From: Serripes groenlandicus
Lineage: Eukaryota > Mollusca > Bivalvia > Cardiida > Cardiidae
DNA length: 64,000 bases
Direction of reading: 5' to 3'
Assembly (NCBI GenBank): GCA_031761405.1
Contig: JASEVX010000011.1
Span: 65,947,217 to 66,011,216 of the forward strand
The notes below the pieces were generated by a model. That model had not been told where the DNA came from, ran no database searches, and saw only the letters and a program-made list of their open reading frames with translations. Made by a program: the position numbers and the translations under genes. Positions 31,946 through 46,341 of this stretch are shown here, piece after piece. The stretch's first letter is position 1, and each line of letters opens with the position of its first letter.

Positions 31946-34900
31946 ATCATGGGTAATTTACCAGTACTACTGGTTGTTTGCTGGGTAATTTACCAGTATT
32001 ACTGGTTGTTTGCTGGGTAATTTACCAATACTACTGGTTGTTTGCTGGGTAATTTACCAGTACTGCTGGTTGTTTGCTGGGTAATTTACCAGTACTACTG
32101 GTTGTTTCCAGGGTAATTTAACAGTACTACTGGTTGTTTCCTGGGTAATTTACCAGTACTACTGGTTGTTTGCTGGGTAATTTACCAGTACTACTGTTTG
32201 TTTGCTGGGTAATTTACCAGTATTACTGGTTGTTTGCTGGGTAATTTATCAGTACTACTGGTTGTTTCCTGGGTAATTTACCAATACTACTGTTTGTTTG
32301 CTGGGTAATTTACCAGTACTACTAGTTGTTTGCTGAGTAATTTACCAGTACTACTGGTTGTTTCCTGGGTAATTTACCAGTACTACTGGTTGTATGCTGG
32401 GTAATTTATAAGTACTACTGGTTGTTTCCTGGGTAATTTACCAGTACTACTGGTTGTTTCCTGGGTAATTCATCAATACTACTGGTTGTTTGCTGGGTAA
32501 TTTATCAGTACTACTGGTTGTTTCCTGGGTAATTTACCAATACTACTGGTTGTTTGCTGGGTAATTTATCAGTACTACTGGTTGTTTGCTGGGTAATTTA
32601 CCAGTACTACTGGTTGTTTCCTGGGTAATTTACAAGTACTACTGGTTGTTTGCTGGGTAATTTATCAATACTACTGGTTGTTTGCTGGGTAATTTACCAG
32701 TACTACTGGTTGTTTGCTGGGTAATTTATCAATACTACTGGTTGTTTGCTGGGTAATTTACTAGTACTACTGGTTGTTTGCTGGTTAAATTACCAGTACT
32801 ACTGGTTGTTTCCTGGGTAATTTACCAGTACTACTGGTTGTTTCTTGGGTAATTTACCAGTACTACTGGTTGTTTGCTGGGTAATTTATCAGTACTACTG
32901 GTTGTTTGCTGGGTAATTTACCAGTACTACTGGTTGTTTCCTGGGTAATTTATCAGTACTACTGGTTGTTTGCTGGGTAATTTACCAGTACTACTGGTTG
33001 TTTGCTGGGTAATTTACCAGTACTACTGGTTGTTTCCTGGATAATTTACCAGTACTACTGGTTGTTTGCTGGGTAATTTATCAATACAACTGGTTGTTTG
33101 CTGGGTAATTTACCAGTACAACTGGTTGTTTCCTGGGTAATTTATCAGTACTACTGGTTGTTTGCTGGGTAATTTACCAGTACTACTGGTTGTTTGCTGG
33201 GTAATTTATCAGTACTACTGGTTGTTTCCTGGGTAATTTACCAGTACTACTGGTTGTTTCCTGGTAATTTACCAGTACTATTGGTTGTTTCCTGTGTATT
33301 TTACCAGTACTACTGGTTGTTTCCTGGGTAATTTACCAGTACTACTGGTTGTTTGCTGGGTAATTTATCAATACTACTGGTGTTTGCTGGGTAATTTACC
33401 AGTACTACTGGTTGTTTCCTGGTAATTTATCAGTACTACTGTTGTTTCCTGGTAATTTACCAGTACTACTGGTTGTTTCCTTGGTAAGTTACCAGTACTA
33501 TTGGTTGTTTCCTGTGTAATTTACCAGTACTACTGGTTGTTTCCTGGGTAATTTACCAGTACTACTGGTTGTTTGCTGGGTAATTTATCAATACTACTGG
33601 TTGTTTGCTGGGTAATTTACCAGTACTACTGGTGTTTCCTGGGTAATTTATCAGTACTACTGGTTGTTCCTGGGTAATTTACCAATACTACTGGTTGTTT
33701 CCTGGGTAATTTACCAGTACTACTGGTTGTTTCCTGGGTAATTTACCAGTACTACTGGTTGTTTCCTGGGTAATTTACCAGTACTACTGGTTGTTTCCTG
33801 GGTAATTTACCAGTACTACTGGTTGTTTCCTGGGTAATTTACCAGTACTACTGGTTGTTTCCTGGGGAATTTACCAGTACTACTGGTTGTTTCCTGGGTA
33901 ATTTACCAGTACTACTGGTTGTTGTCCTGGGTAATTTACCAGTACTACTGGTTGTTTCCTGGGTAATTTACCAGTACTACTGGTTGTTTCCTGGGTAATT
34001 TACCAGTACTACTGGTTGTTTGCTTGGTAATTTACCAGTACTACTGGTTGTTTCCTGGGTAATTTACCAGTACTACTGGTTGTTTCCTGGGTAATTTACC
34101 AGTACTACTGGTTGTTTCCTGGGTAATTTACAGTACTACTGGTTGTTTGCTGGGTAATTTACCAGTACTACTGGTTGTTTGCTGGGTAATTTACCAGTAC
34201 TGACTGGTTGTTTGTTGGGTAATTTACCAGTACTACTGGTTGTTTGCTGGGTAATTTACCAATACTACTGGTTGTTTGCTGTGTAATTTATCAATACTAC
34301 TGCTTGTTTGCTGGGTAATTTACCAATATCTACTGGTTGTTTGCTGGATAAATTTACCAGTACTACTGGTTGTTTGCTGGGTAATTTACCAGTACTACTG
34401 GTTGTTTGCTGGGTAATTTACCAGTACTACTGGTTGTTTGCTGGGTACTTTTACCAGTACTACTGGTTGTTTCCTGGATAATTTACCAGTACTACTGGTT
34501 GTTTGCTGGGTAATTTACCAGTACAACTGGTTGTTTCCTGGGTAATTTATCAGTACTACTGGTTGTTTCCTGGGTAATTTACCAGTACTACTGGTTGTTT
34601 GCTGGGTAATTTACCAGTACTACTTGTTGTTTCTTGGGTAATTTACCAGTACTACTGGTTGTTTCCTGGGTAATTTATCAATACTACTGGTTGTTTGCTG
34701 GGTAATTTACAGTACTACTGGTTGTTTCCATGGTAATTTATCAGTACTACTGGTTGTTTCTTGGGTAATTTACCAGTACTACTGGTTGTTTCCTGGGTAA
34801 TTTACCAGTACTACTAGTTGTTTCCTGGGTAATTTACCAGTACTACTGGTTGTTTCCTGGGTAATTTACCAGTACTACTGGTTGTTTCCTGGGTAATTTA

Positions 34901-35690
34901 TCAGTACTACTGATTGTTTCCTGGGTAATTTTAGTACTAACTGGTTGTTTCCTGGGTAATTTACCAGTACTACTGGTTGTTTCCTGGGTAATTTACCAGT
35001 ACTACTGGTTGTTTCCTGGGTAATTTACAGTATTACTGGTTGTTTCCTGGGTAATTTACCAGTACTACTGGTTGTTTCCTGGGTAATTTACCAGTACTAC
35101 TGGTTGTTTCCTGGTAATTTACCAGTACTACTGGTTGTGTTCTGGGTAATTTACCAGTACTACTGGTTGTTTCCTGGGTAATTTACAGTACTACTGGTTG
35201 TTTCTGGTGTAACTGTTTACCAGTACTACTGGTTGTTTCCAGGGTAATTTACCAGTACTACTGGTTGTTTGCTGGGTAATTTACCAGTACTACTGGTTGT
35301 TTGCTGGGTAATTTATCAGTACTACTGGTTGTTTCCTGGGTAATTTACCAATACTACCGGTACTACTGGTTGTTTGCTGGGTAATTTACCAGTACTACTG
35401 GTTGTTTGCTGGGTAATTTACCAGTACTACTGGTTGTTTGTTGGTAATTTATCAGTACTACTGGTTGTTTGTTGGGTAATTTACCAGTACTACTGGTTGT
35501 TTGCTGGGTAATTTACCAGTACTACTTGTTGTTTGCTGGGTAATTTACCAGTACTACTGGTTGTTTGCTGGGTAATTTACCAGTACTACTGGTTGTTTGC
35601 TGGGTAATTTACCAGTACTACTGGTTGTTTGCTTGGTAATTTACCAGTACTACTGTTGTTTCCTGGGTAATTTATCAGTACTACTGGTTG
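31946..35690 (-). repeat. 32-bp minisatellite, first array, about 117 copies
   Basis: Unit 'gggtaatttaccagtactac' followed by 'tggttgtttgct' or '..tcct'. Each unit contains a 13-bp dyad, CCAGTA-C-TACTGG. The unit corresponds to a single-copy SINE segment (61802-61833, opposite strand). The right flank is SINE sequence ('ctgacaccaaggagtcagtc'). This array has more one-base gaps and insertions than the second copy, for example around 33260, 33375 and 34130, as expected for a less polished contig end. Confidence 0.93.
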
Positions 35691-35757
35691 TCGATTAACC
35701 CTGACACCAAGGAGTCAGTCGTATTGCTGTCGCAAATAAGTGAATATATTATATAGT
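35691..35757 (-). mobile_element. SINE body fragment cut by the assembly gap
   Basis: 'ttaaccctgacaccaaggag' then 'tcagtcgtattgctgtcgca'. It matches 53363-53430, where the SINE continues into its tRNA-like head; here it stops at the N run. Confidence 0.7.
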
Positions 35758-35957
35758 NNNNNNNNNNNNNNNNNNNNNNNNNNNNNNNNNNNNNNNNNNN
35801 NNNNNNNNNNNNNNNNNNNNNNNNNNNNNNNNNNNNNNNNNNNNNNNNNNNNNNNNNNNNNNNNNNNNNNNNNNNNNNNNNNNNNNNNNNNNNNNNNNNN
35901 NNNNNNNNNNNNNNNNNNNNNNNNNNNNNNNNNNNNNNNNNNNNNNNNNNNNNNNNN
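35758..35957. other. Assembly gap, exactly 200 N
   Basis: An uninterrupted run of 200 N. A round number like this is a scaffolding placeholder, not a measured length. The left side ends inside SINE sequence right of a 32-bp array; the right side starts inside a 20-bp array. Confidence 0.98.
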
Positions 35958-38900
35958 TATGTGGTAAAGAGTTGTTGTATGTGGGAAAGGGTTGTTGTAT
36001 GTGGTAAAGAGTTGTTGTATGTAGGAAAGAGTTGTTGTATGTGGTAAAGAGTTGTTGTATGTGGTAAAGGGTTGTTGTATGTGGGAAAGAGTTGTTGTAT
36101 GTAGGAAAGAGTTGTTGTATGTGGTAAAGAGTTGTTGTATGTGGTAAAGAGTTGTTGTATGTGGTAAAGGGTTGTTGTATGTGGGAAAGAGTTGTTGTAT
36201 GTGGTAAAGAGTTGTTGTATGTGGTAAAGAGTTGTTATATGTGGGAAAGGGTTGTTGTATGTGGTAAAGAGTTGTTGTATGTGGTAAAGGGTTGTTGTAT
36301 GTGGGAAAGAGTTGTTGTATGTAGGAAAGAGTTGTTGTATGTGGTAAAGAGTTGTTGTATGTGGTAAAGGGTTGTTGTATGTGGGAAAGAGTTGTTGTAT
36401 GTAGGAAAGAGTTGTTGTATGTGGTAAAGGGTTGTTGTATGTGGTAAAGGGTTGTTGTATGTGGTAAAGAGTTGTTGTATGTGGTAAAGGGTTGTTGTAT
36501 GTGGTAAAGAGTTGTTGTATGTGGTAAAGAGTTGTTGTATGTGGTAAAGGGTTGTTGTATGTGGGAAAGAGTTGTTGTATGTGGGAAAGAGTTGTTGTAT
36601 GTGGGAAAGAGTTGTTGTATGTGGGAAAGGGTTGTTGTATGTGGTAAAGAGTTGTTGTATGTGGGAAAGAGTTGTTGTATGTGGTAAAGGGTTGTTGTAT
36701 GTGGTAAAGAGTTGTTGTATGTGGTAAAGGGTTGTTGTATGTGGGAAAGGGTTGTTGTATGTGGTAAAGAGTTGTTGTATGTGGTAAAGAGATGTTGTAT
36801 GTGGTAAAGGGTTGTTGTATGTAGGAAAGAGTTGTTGTATGTGGGAAAGGGTTGTTGTATGTGGTAAAGGGTTGTTGTATGTGGGAAAGGGTTGTTGTAT
36901 GTGGGAAAGAGATGTTGTATGTGGGAAAGAGTTGTTGTATGTGGGAAAGGGTTGTTGTATGTGGAAAGGGTTGTTGTATGTGGTAAAGAGTTGTTGTATG
37001 TGGGAAAGGGTTGTTGTATGTGGTAAAGAGTTGTTGTATGTGGTAAAGAGTTGTTGTATGTGGGAAAGGGTTGTTGTATGTGGTAAAGGGTTGTTGTATG
37101 TGGTAAAGGGTTGTTGTATGTGGAAAGAGTTGTTGTATGTGGGAAAGAGTTGTTGTATGTGGTAAAGAGTTGTTGTATGTGGTAAAGAGTCGTTGTATGT
37201 GGTAAAGGGTTGTTGTATGTTGTATGTGGTAAAGGGTTGTTGTATGTGGTAAAGAGTTGCTGTATGTGGTAAAGGGTTGTTGTATGTGGTAAAGGGTTGT
37301 TGTATGTGGTAAAGAGTTGTTGTATGTGGTAAAGGGTTGTTGTATGTGGTAAAGAGTTGCTGTATGTGGTAAAGGGTTGTTGTATGTGGTAAAGAGTTGT
37401 TGTATGTGGTAAAGGGTTGTTGTATGTGGTAAAGAGTTGTTGTATGTGGGAAAGAGTTGTTGTATGTGGGAAAGGGTTGTTGTATGTGGGAAAGGGTTGT
37501 TGTATGTGGTAAAGGGTTGTTGTATGTGGGAAAGGGTTGTTGTATGTGGTAAAGGGTTGTTGTATGTGGTAAAGTGTTGTTGTATGTGGTAAAGGGTTGT
37601 TGTATGTGGGAAAGAGTTGTTGTATGTGGGAAAGGGTTGTTGTATGTGGTAAAGAGTTGTATGTGGTAAAGAGTTGTTGTATGTGGTAAAGAGTTGTTGT
37701 ATGTGGGAAAGGGTTGTTGTATGTGGTAAAGGGTTGTTGTATGTGGTAAAGAGTTGTTGTATGTGGGAAAGGGTTGCTGTATGTGGTAAAGGGTTGTTGT
37801 ATGTGGGAAAGGGTTGTTCTATGTGGTAAAGAGTTGTTGTATGTGGGAAAGGGTTGTTGTATGTGGTAAAGAGTTGTTGTATGTGGTAAAGGGTTGTTGT
37901 ATGTGGTAAAGAGTTGTTGTATGTGGTAAAGAGTTGTTGTATGTGGGAAAGGGTTGTTGTATGTGGTAAAGGGTTGTTGTATGTGGTAAAGAGTTGTTGT
38001 ATGTGGGAAAGGGTTGCTGTATGTGGTAAAGGGTTGTTGTATGTGGGAAAGGGTTGTTGTATGTGGTAAAGGGTTGTTGTATGTGGGAAAGAGTTGTTGT
38101 ATGTGGGAAAGGGTTGTTGTATGTGGTAAAGAGTTGTTGTATGTGGGAAAGGGTTGCTGTATGTGGTAAAGGGTTGTTGTATGTGGTAAAGAGTTGTTGT
38201 ATGTGGTAAAGAGTTGTTGTATGTGGTAAAGAGTTGTTGTATGTGGTAAAGAGTTGTTGTATGTGGTAAAGAGTTGTTCTATGTGGTAAAGAGTTGTTGT
38301 ATGTGGTAAAGGGTTGTTGTATGTGGTAAAGTGTTGTTGTATGTGGTAAAGGGTTGTTGTATGTGGGAAAGAGTTGTTGTATGTGGGAAAGGGTTGTTGT
38401 ATGTGGTAAAGAGTTGTTGTATGTGGGAAAGGGTTGCTGTATGTGGTAAAGGGTTGTTGTATGTGGGAAAGGGTTGTTGTATGTGGTAAAGAGTTGTTGT
38501 ATGTGGGAAAGGGTTGTTGTATGTGGTAAAGAGTTGTTGTATGTGGTAAAGAGTTGTTGTATGTGGGAAAGGGTTGTTGTATGTGGTAAAGAGTTGCTGT
38601 ATGTGGTAATGAGTTGTTGTATGTGGGAAAGGGTTGTTGTATGTGGTAAAGAGTTGTTGTATGTGGTAAAGAGTTGTTGTATGTGGTAAAGGAGGGTTGT
38701 TGTATGTGGTAAAGAGTTGTTGTATGTGGTAAAGGGTTGTTGTATGTGGTAAAGAGTTGTTGTATGTGGTAAAGAGATGTTGTATGTGGTAAAGGGTTGT
38801 TGTATGTGGGAAAGAGTTGTTGTATGTGGGAAAGGGTTGTTGTATGTGGTAAAGGGTTGTTGTATGTGGTAAAGGGTTGTTGTATGTGGGAAAGAGTTGT

Positions 38901-40640
38901 TGTATGTGGTAAAGGGTTGTTGTATGTGGTAAAGGGTTGTTGTATGTGGTAAAGGGTTGTTGTATGTGGTAAAGTGTTGTTGTATGTGGTAAAGGGTTGT
39001 TGTATGTGGGAAAGAGTTGTTGTATGTGGGAAAGGGTTGTTGTATGTGGTAAAGAGTGTTGTATGTGGTAAAGAGTTGTTGTATGTGGTAAAGAGTTGTT
39101 GTAATGTGGGAAAGAGTTGTTGTATGTGGTAAAGGGTTGTTGTATGTGGGAAAGGGTTGTTGTATGTGGTAAAGTGTTGTTGTATGTGGTAAAGGGTTGT
39201 TGTATGTGGGAAAGAGTCTGTTGTATGTGGGAAAGGGTTGTTGTATGTGGTAAAGAGTTGTTGTATGTGGTAAAGAGTTGTTGTATGTGGGAAAGAGTTG
39301 TTGTATATGGTAAAGGTTGTTGTATGTGGTAAAGGGTTGTTGTATGTGGTAAAGAGTTGTTGTATGTGGTAAAGGGTTGTTGTATGTGGTAAAGAGTTAT
39401 TGTATGTGGGAAAGAGTTGTTGTATGTGGGAAAGGGTTGTTGTATGTGGGAAAGAGTTGTTGTATATGGTAAAGGGTTGTTGTATGTGGTAAAGAGGTTG
39501 TTGTATGTGGTAAAGAGTTGTTGTATGTGGTAAAGGGTTGTTGTATGTGGTAAAGAGTTGTTGTATGTGGGAAAGAGTTGTTGTATGTGGGAAAGGGTTG
39601 TTGTATGTGGGAAAGGGTTGTTGTATGTGGTAAAGGGTTGTTGTATGTGGGAAAGGGTTGTTGTATGTGGTAAAGGGTTGTTGTATGTGGTAAAGTGTTG
39701 TTGTATGTGGTAAAGGGTTGTTGTATGTGGAAAGAGTTGTTGTATGTGGGAAAGGGTTGTTGTATGTGGTAAAGAGTTGTTGTATGTGGTAAAGAGTTGT
39801 TGTATGTGGTAAAGAGTTGTTGTATGTGGGAAAGAGTTGTTGTATGTGGTAAAGGGTTGTTGTATGTGGGAAAGAGTTGTTGTATGTGGTAAAGAGTTGT
39901 TGTATGTGGGAAAGAGTTGTTGTATGTGGTAAAGGGTTGTTGTATGTGGGAAAGAGTTGTTGTATGTGGTAAAGAGTTGTTGTATGTGGGAAAGGGTTGT
40001 TGTGTGGTAAAGGGTTGTTGTATGTGGGAAAGGGTTGTTGTATGTGGTAAAGTGTTGTTGTATGTGGTAAAGGGTTGTTGTATGTGGGAAAGAGTTGTTG
40101 TATGTGGGAAAGGGTTGTTGTATGTGGTAAAGAGTTGTTGTATGTGGTAAAGGGTTGTTGTATGTGGTAAAGAGTTGTTGTATGTGGGAAAGAGTTGTTG
40201 TATATGGTAAAGGGTTGTTGTATGTGGGAAAGGGTTGTTGTATGTGGTAAAGAGTTGTTGTATGTGGTAAAGAGTTGTTGTATGTGGTAAAGGGTTGTTG
40301 TATGTGGTAAAGAGTTGTTGTATGTGGTAAAGAGTTGTTGTATGTGGTAAAGAGTTGTTGTATATGGGAAAGGGTTGTTGTATGTGGTAAAGAGTTGTTG
40401 TATGTGGTAAAGAGTTGTTGTATGTGGGAAAGGGTTGTTGTATGTGGTAAAGGGTTGTTGTATGTTGTATGTGGTAAAGAGTTGTTGTATGTGGGAAAGA
40501 GTTGTTGTATGTGGGAAAGGGTTGTTGTATGTGGGAAAGGGTTGTTGTATGTGGTAAAGAGTTGTTGTATGTGGTAAAGAGTTGTTGTATGTGGTAAAGA
40601 GTTGTTGTGTGTGGGAAAGGGTTGTTGTATGTGGGAAAGG
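35958..40640. repeat. 20-bp minisatellite, second array, about 230 copies
   Basis: Same unit as 19279-26247, with a different mixture of variants: few TATATG forms, and new ones such as AAAGTG (37574, 38331, 38970) and TGTTCT (37818, 38278). Single-base slips occur (36963, 37130, 39057, 39102). The opposite strand gives a 1,701-codon frame that runs through the N gap; it is an artefact of the repeat. Confidence 0.95.
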
Positions 40641-43600
40641 GTTATTTATCCATTTCCGGCACACAACAAATCTGAAGCAGACGACTTTGAAAACATACCT
40701 GAAAAAAATTGGAAACTCCCCTTTAAATGAAATGAAAGTATAATAATTGAATAGAGTTGAAAACATGGCGACAAAAGAAGAGATTTTCTCAAAACAAGCA
40801 ATTTCTTCTTTTGTCGCCATGTATCAAAAAGCTGTCTGTTGCAGAGGCGTCAGAAAGCGTTTATATGCGGGAATAGATTAATAATAAACTTACCAAAAAC
40901 TGTATCTGACTTTTCAATACCGACTTCAGAATCATTTTGTATCCTGAATATCCCGGATAACTGACATTTCCGGTTCAAAATCCATCTCTGACACTCAACT
41001 ACAATCTCCTGAAATAAACATACATACGTTTATCTGTACTTTCTGTTAAATCACAGCATTTCCTGAATAAACCAGTCAATCATCAGAACCTTTCATATAT
41101 AATATCATAATTATAATCTCTGAAACCAAGAATAGAAACTATTGTTTTTAAAGTCTTTAGAATGAGGCAGTTGTAAAAGGTTTTCTTCTAAAATACAATT
41201 TCATGTTTAGACTTACAATATAACACAAACCTTTCTGCAAGAAAAGTAACATTGTGGACTCTGCATCTAGTATCGACTGGATCGGCACAAGCATGCCGTG
41301 CAGGCTTACCCTGACAGACACTTTTCACCTCCTTATGATTTTCTGTTTCAGGATTCGTTACTCTATACCTCTATCCGCCACATTACGCAGAGTCCATAAT
41401 GTTGGTTTCTCGTGGAACGGCTCCCATTCAAACAATGAGACTAAATGAGGGTGATGCCTTCAACTCAATTAACCCTTTACCTCACGAAACAAATCTGCAA
41501 AAGATGACTTTGAACACACATTTATAAACAAAAATAAAGGATATTTCTTTGAATGACAGTATAGGCATTGCATAGAAGAAATTATGGCAATACAATTATA
41601 CATGTTGGGGAAATTGGTCAATATGAGCAATTTCTTCTTCTGTCATAAAGTTGTGTGGGTACCCAAAAGTTTTCTCTCTGAAACAATTCTTTTGATTACC
41701 CTGTCCCAAGGCCTAGGGTCTGGTTGAGTAATAAGAGAGATATTTCAGGGGAAAAACCAGTTTACTCCGCCTTATAAAGTTGTCTGTTCCACTGTATCCT
41801 TATCACCAGAGCTCCAGATAAGGGGCGTTTTGCATGTTCTAAAATCCTTATTTGACCCTCTAACCCTATGTTGTGGGTACTCAAAAGAATCGTCTCAGTG
41901 AGACGATTCTTTTGAGTACCCACAACATAGGGTTTCCTTTAATAATAAGAGAGAAATTGTGGGAAAAAGAGCTGAATACCCCTCCTTATATGGACCTCTG
42001 CTAATCAGTACACACAATCTTACAGAACAGAATCAGATTTTACAGAACGTGTTAATCACAAGCCACTGATGCTCTACCCCTTCACTACCAAGGCGTTCAA
42101 CCATTCGGTCACATAATATAAGCTGTTTATGTCCTTTTGTCAATTTATTGGTACTTTTAATTACCGATATAGTGTTTTGTTTTGTTTTATTGGGGTTTTA
42201 GGCTGTTTTTTAACATTATTTCACCTATATCATGGTGACTGTTCACATATTTATGATCCCTGGGTAAACATACCAGTACTAGGCTAGGAAATATCGTCTC
42301 CCTGAAACGATTCTTTTAAGTACCCATGGCACAGGGTCTGGTTGAGTAATATGTGAGATATTTCAGGGAAAAGACCAGTTTACTCCACATTATCTAGTCA
42401 TCTGTTTAACCCTTTCCCACATACAGATGCCTTCTGATGCCTCTGCAGCAGACGACTTTTAAAAACATTGTGGCAAAATGAGAAATCAACTCTTTTAAAA
42501 AATAATACTTTTATTTATAGAGATTTTGAATAGTTTTTGCTTTATGATTTTGAAGTCATCTGCTGCAGATTTGTTGTATGTGGGAAAGGGATAAGAGAAT
42601 ATGAGCAACTTGTACTTTTGATCCGATGTTGAGTTGTTTGTTTGAATGGTGTTTAAACGCGGTTTTAAGAATCCTTTTCGGTTAAATCACAGCATTTCCA
42701 GGGAAATTAACCAGTCCTATCCGAATTAATTGTTAATTAGTTGTAATGCAATACCTACAAACTTGAATGCCATGGAGAGATACCATTACAATGACTTCCA
42801 TTTAATTTCTTTGCTTATAAATGTGACAATTTTTCTATTATTTAGCCTAGATGTTTTTCAAAATTCTCTGCTTCAAACTTGTGTTATATATGTGGGAAAG
42901 AATTCTTAACCAACACTACATACAACAAATCTACAGCAGACGACTTTAAAAATGTCTATTAAATATATTAAAAATCTCTTTTATTGTAGGTGTAATTACT
43001 GAAAAAAGGTGAAAACATTGTGGCAAAAGGAGAAATTGCTCATTTTAAGTAATTTCTTCTTCTGTCGCAATGTTTTCAAAAGTCGTGTGCTGCAGAGGCA
43101 TCATAAATGTCTTTATATTGTATTGGTGGAAGAGTAAATTCTTAAGCTTTTCCTAGTCAAGTGAAGAGCAAGCCATTCTAAACTCACTTAAAGTCTTCAG
43201 GTTTTTTTCGAGGCTTTTAGTGAGTGATTATAGTTGTTTTAGCATACAAGTATGCTTTTACCAGACATGCCTAAACCTCTCCGACTTACAGATACATTTG
43301 GACTCATTTACAGCAGACAGCTTTAGAAAAAGCTGTGGTAATAGGAGATAGGAGAATAGTAAATGTTGTTTTTAGGAGGCGGCAAATGGCTAAATTGCCC
43401 CTCAAAATGAATTTCTGGTTGACTCAAAACTGTCCAGATTGGAAGAATTACTGTGAACAAATTTACGGGAACAATTGTAAAGAGAGCTATGACAATCCTG
43501 TTTATTTTCTTTGTCTTAACCCTTTCCCTCATACGACAATTCTGCAACAGACGAATTTGAATGTATTTTGTCAAGACATAGAAAATCTCCATAATTGAAT

Positions 43601-46341
43601 GGATAACCTATGACAAAAAGTGGAAAACATTGTGGCAAAAGGAGAAATTGCACGTTTTGTGCAATTTCTTCTTTTGTCACTATGTTTTCCAAAAGCCTTC
43701 TGCTGCAGAGGCGTCAGAAAGCGTCTATATGAGGGAAAGGGTTAATGTTCTGCCTCTTTCCTTTACAGTTAACTGTTTAGCTATCTACTCAATCCTATTA
43801 TTCTTTTGATTAATATTATACATTTATTTATAGATTTTCTATTATCGGGCATATTTGCCTAGGTAATAAATAATGCAAAAGTCGTCCACTGGTTTGTTGT
43901 ATGTGGGAAAGGGATATATTCAGCTTACAAAGTGATTGGATTATTTTCATAATTGGTTTTCTGGAAAATTGACTATATACCAGACTCCTCCGGATTCTAC
44001 AAGACTGTGACACCGATCTTTTTCAATTTCTTCACTAATTTGTGTAACAATTACACAGACGCCACCTTTCAATGATAACATTAATTTGCGAGTTCGGCAG
44101 TGTAAACAAATATATATAGATACGGAAGGAATAATGTTCAGCCTGCAAATCGATTGGATTATTGGATTATTTTCGTAATTGATTTTCTGGAAAATTAGTT
44201 TAATAAAACAAGACAAAAATTGCAAATTTGTCGGACAAAATATTTAAAATATGGAAATCTAGTATATTAAACGATAATATCTGGCGATGTACGCATACAA
44301 AAAAGTTACCGTCTTGATTCATTGATGAAATCCGTCGAAAATAAATAGAAAAGTATCTTAGCTGTCAAACTCCCGGAAATTGATAATACAGCTGGTTCCC
44401 CTCATCGACTGTTAAAATCAAAGTATGAAGAGTTCGCCATCAAAGTATGACCATCATAAGGGCCACCACTTAATCCAGCCTGATCCAACAAAAAACAGCA
44501 TACTTTAAATCCCCAATATACATATGGTTTATTTTGACATGTCATTTGCTTTTGTTTTGTTTATTGTTTCTAGTGAGTTAAATTACAAATATAATTTATA
44601 CGGAGTGTCTCCCGCCACGTATCCGGGGACGGTGCCACCAGGGATGTAGATAAGATATCTACGACCCTGGTGTCACTAAAAAGAGTCTGGTAGAGGCTGG
44701 TGGTCAAATATCCCGTTATATCACTGTTTTGTTGTGTTTTTGTATTGAAATGAATCAAATAAAGTTATTGTATCATATAAATAAAAAATAATAATGTCGT
44801 TGCCTATTTTAGTTCATTTTCGTATGAATATAGAAATATTATATGCCCGAACATGGACACTTAATTGTAGAGTCTGGTCATTATTAAGCAATATTATCTG
44901 TTTAGTGATACCCAACCAGGGACGTAGATAAGACGTAACTAATCATATAATTTTTATAAAACAAAAAGACTAATCAGATATAACTACACCCCAGAGATAA
45001 ATAAATATATGTATTGATATGTCTCTGCTACAATCAAAATGGGATTGTGACAATTTGTTGATGTGCTTACATTATCTTTCTACTCCAAACAAATTTAATC
45101 TCTAAAGTTAAGACAAAACAGTTTTAATTATCATAAAATAACAATATCCTATACAATTCAACTCAATTCAATTTCTTTATTCAAGTAGTTAGGTCTCTGG
45201 CCCATACACATTAATATTTTCAAATAATACAGTAATAATGACACAATTGGAATGAGTTAAATTACAAAAACCGTTGATATTGCAATAGTGATATGGTTAT
45301 AAACATACAAGTTAGCTATACGTACATATATATCTTTTATTTCCCCTAGTTTACAGAGAGCTTCGTAACTATGTAAATAACATCAAACAGTAACTTTACA
45401 CAACATATATAAAAAAAAAATACAAGCACAAGACAATAAATATGGACAATTACAACAGGGTCATTCAAATAGTACTATTTGAAAGACCCTGATTACAATA
45501 ACATGCACAAATAAAAACAATAATATCTTTTATAATGAAAAGAAAATATTTCTTATTGCAGGACTAAATATAATATAACCCGCATTCCAGAAGTAATATG
45601 ACGAAGTAATGCAGAATTTGAGCTCCCGCCCGAAACGAGATGACGGATAATCTCTCTGCAGATTGATGGATGTTTTAAGGACGTATAGATATATATGTTT
45701 AGATGTTGGATACCCTCATGCCATATACTTTTGAGTTTATCGATTCAAACCATTCATAAAGGAAGACTTCCGTTTTTGTTTCACAGCATTATTCTATTTA
45801 AAAATATGTTGAAATTGTAAATCCTACCAATATCGACATATTACTTAGGCTGCACAGCCTTTAAAGAAGGTTCCGTCTATGTGTGTAGGCTTTGATAAGA
45901 GTAATTAGATTTACAGTATGATCTAAGCCTACACTGTTTAGAAATAGCATTATTTGTACATAAAGTACTGCATTAAAACCCACTTAGTCTAATGTAAACA
46001 CTGACATTGTAGACTCTGCGTAAAGAATCGACTCGGACCAGCCTGAGCATGCCGCGCAGGCTAACCTGGACAGACACTTTTGCTAAATGTGGATTTTCTG
46101 TTTCAGGAATCATTACTTTATACCTCTATTCCCCTGAGAAGGAATGTTTCAGGAATCATTACTTTATACCTTTATTCCCCTGAGAAGGAATATTTCAGGA
46201 ATCATTACTTTATAAATCTATTCCCCTGAGAAGGAATGTTTCGGCCCGGATAAGCCTGAGCAGACTGCACAGGCTGATCTGGATCGATACATTATGCACA
46301 GTCCATAATGTTTGTTTTCTCGTGGAACGGCTTATATATCA
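40641..46341. repeat. Near-identical second copy of 26248-31945
   Basis: Every element of the first block recurs in the same order, shifted by 14,396 bp (14,392 after a 4-bp TA-repeat difference near 31291). Only about ten differences were noticed over 5.7 kb. Content: MITE-B at 40644-40880, MITE-A at about 41236-41431, the 73-bp palindrome at 41862-41934, SINE pieces at about 42196-42291 and 42651-42816, MITE-B at 42410-42595, 42891-43141 and 43515-43746, LINE-like end at about 45156-45256, and MITE-A with the 46-bp triplication at about 45992-46334. See the individual entries of the first copy for the evidence. Confidence 0.95.
41862..41934. repeat. 73-bp perfect palindrome, second copy
   Basis: Identical to 27466-27538: 36-bp arms around one central base, unchanged despite the differences elsewhere in the block. 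Confidence 0.95.

Noticed and set aside
35715..40820. A 1,701-codon minus-strand open frame of His/Thr/Gln/Tyr-rich repeats
   Set aside because: It is the reverse of the 20-bp minisatellite read through a stop-free register and even across the N gap. There is no conserved domain, and the frame follows repeat slips rather than codon constraint.
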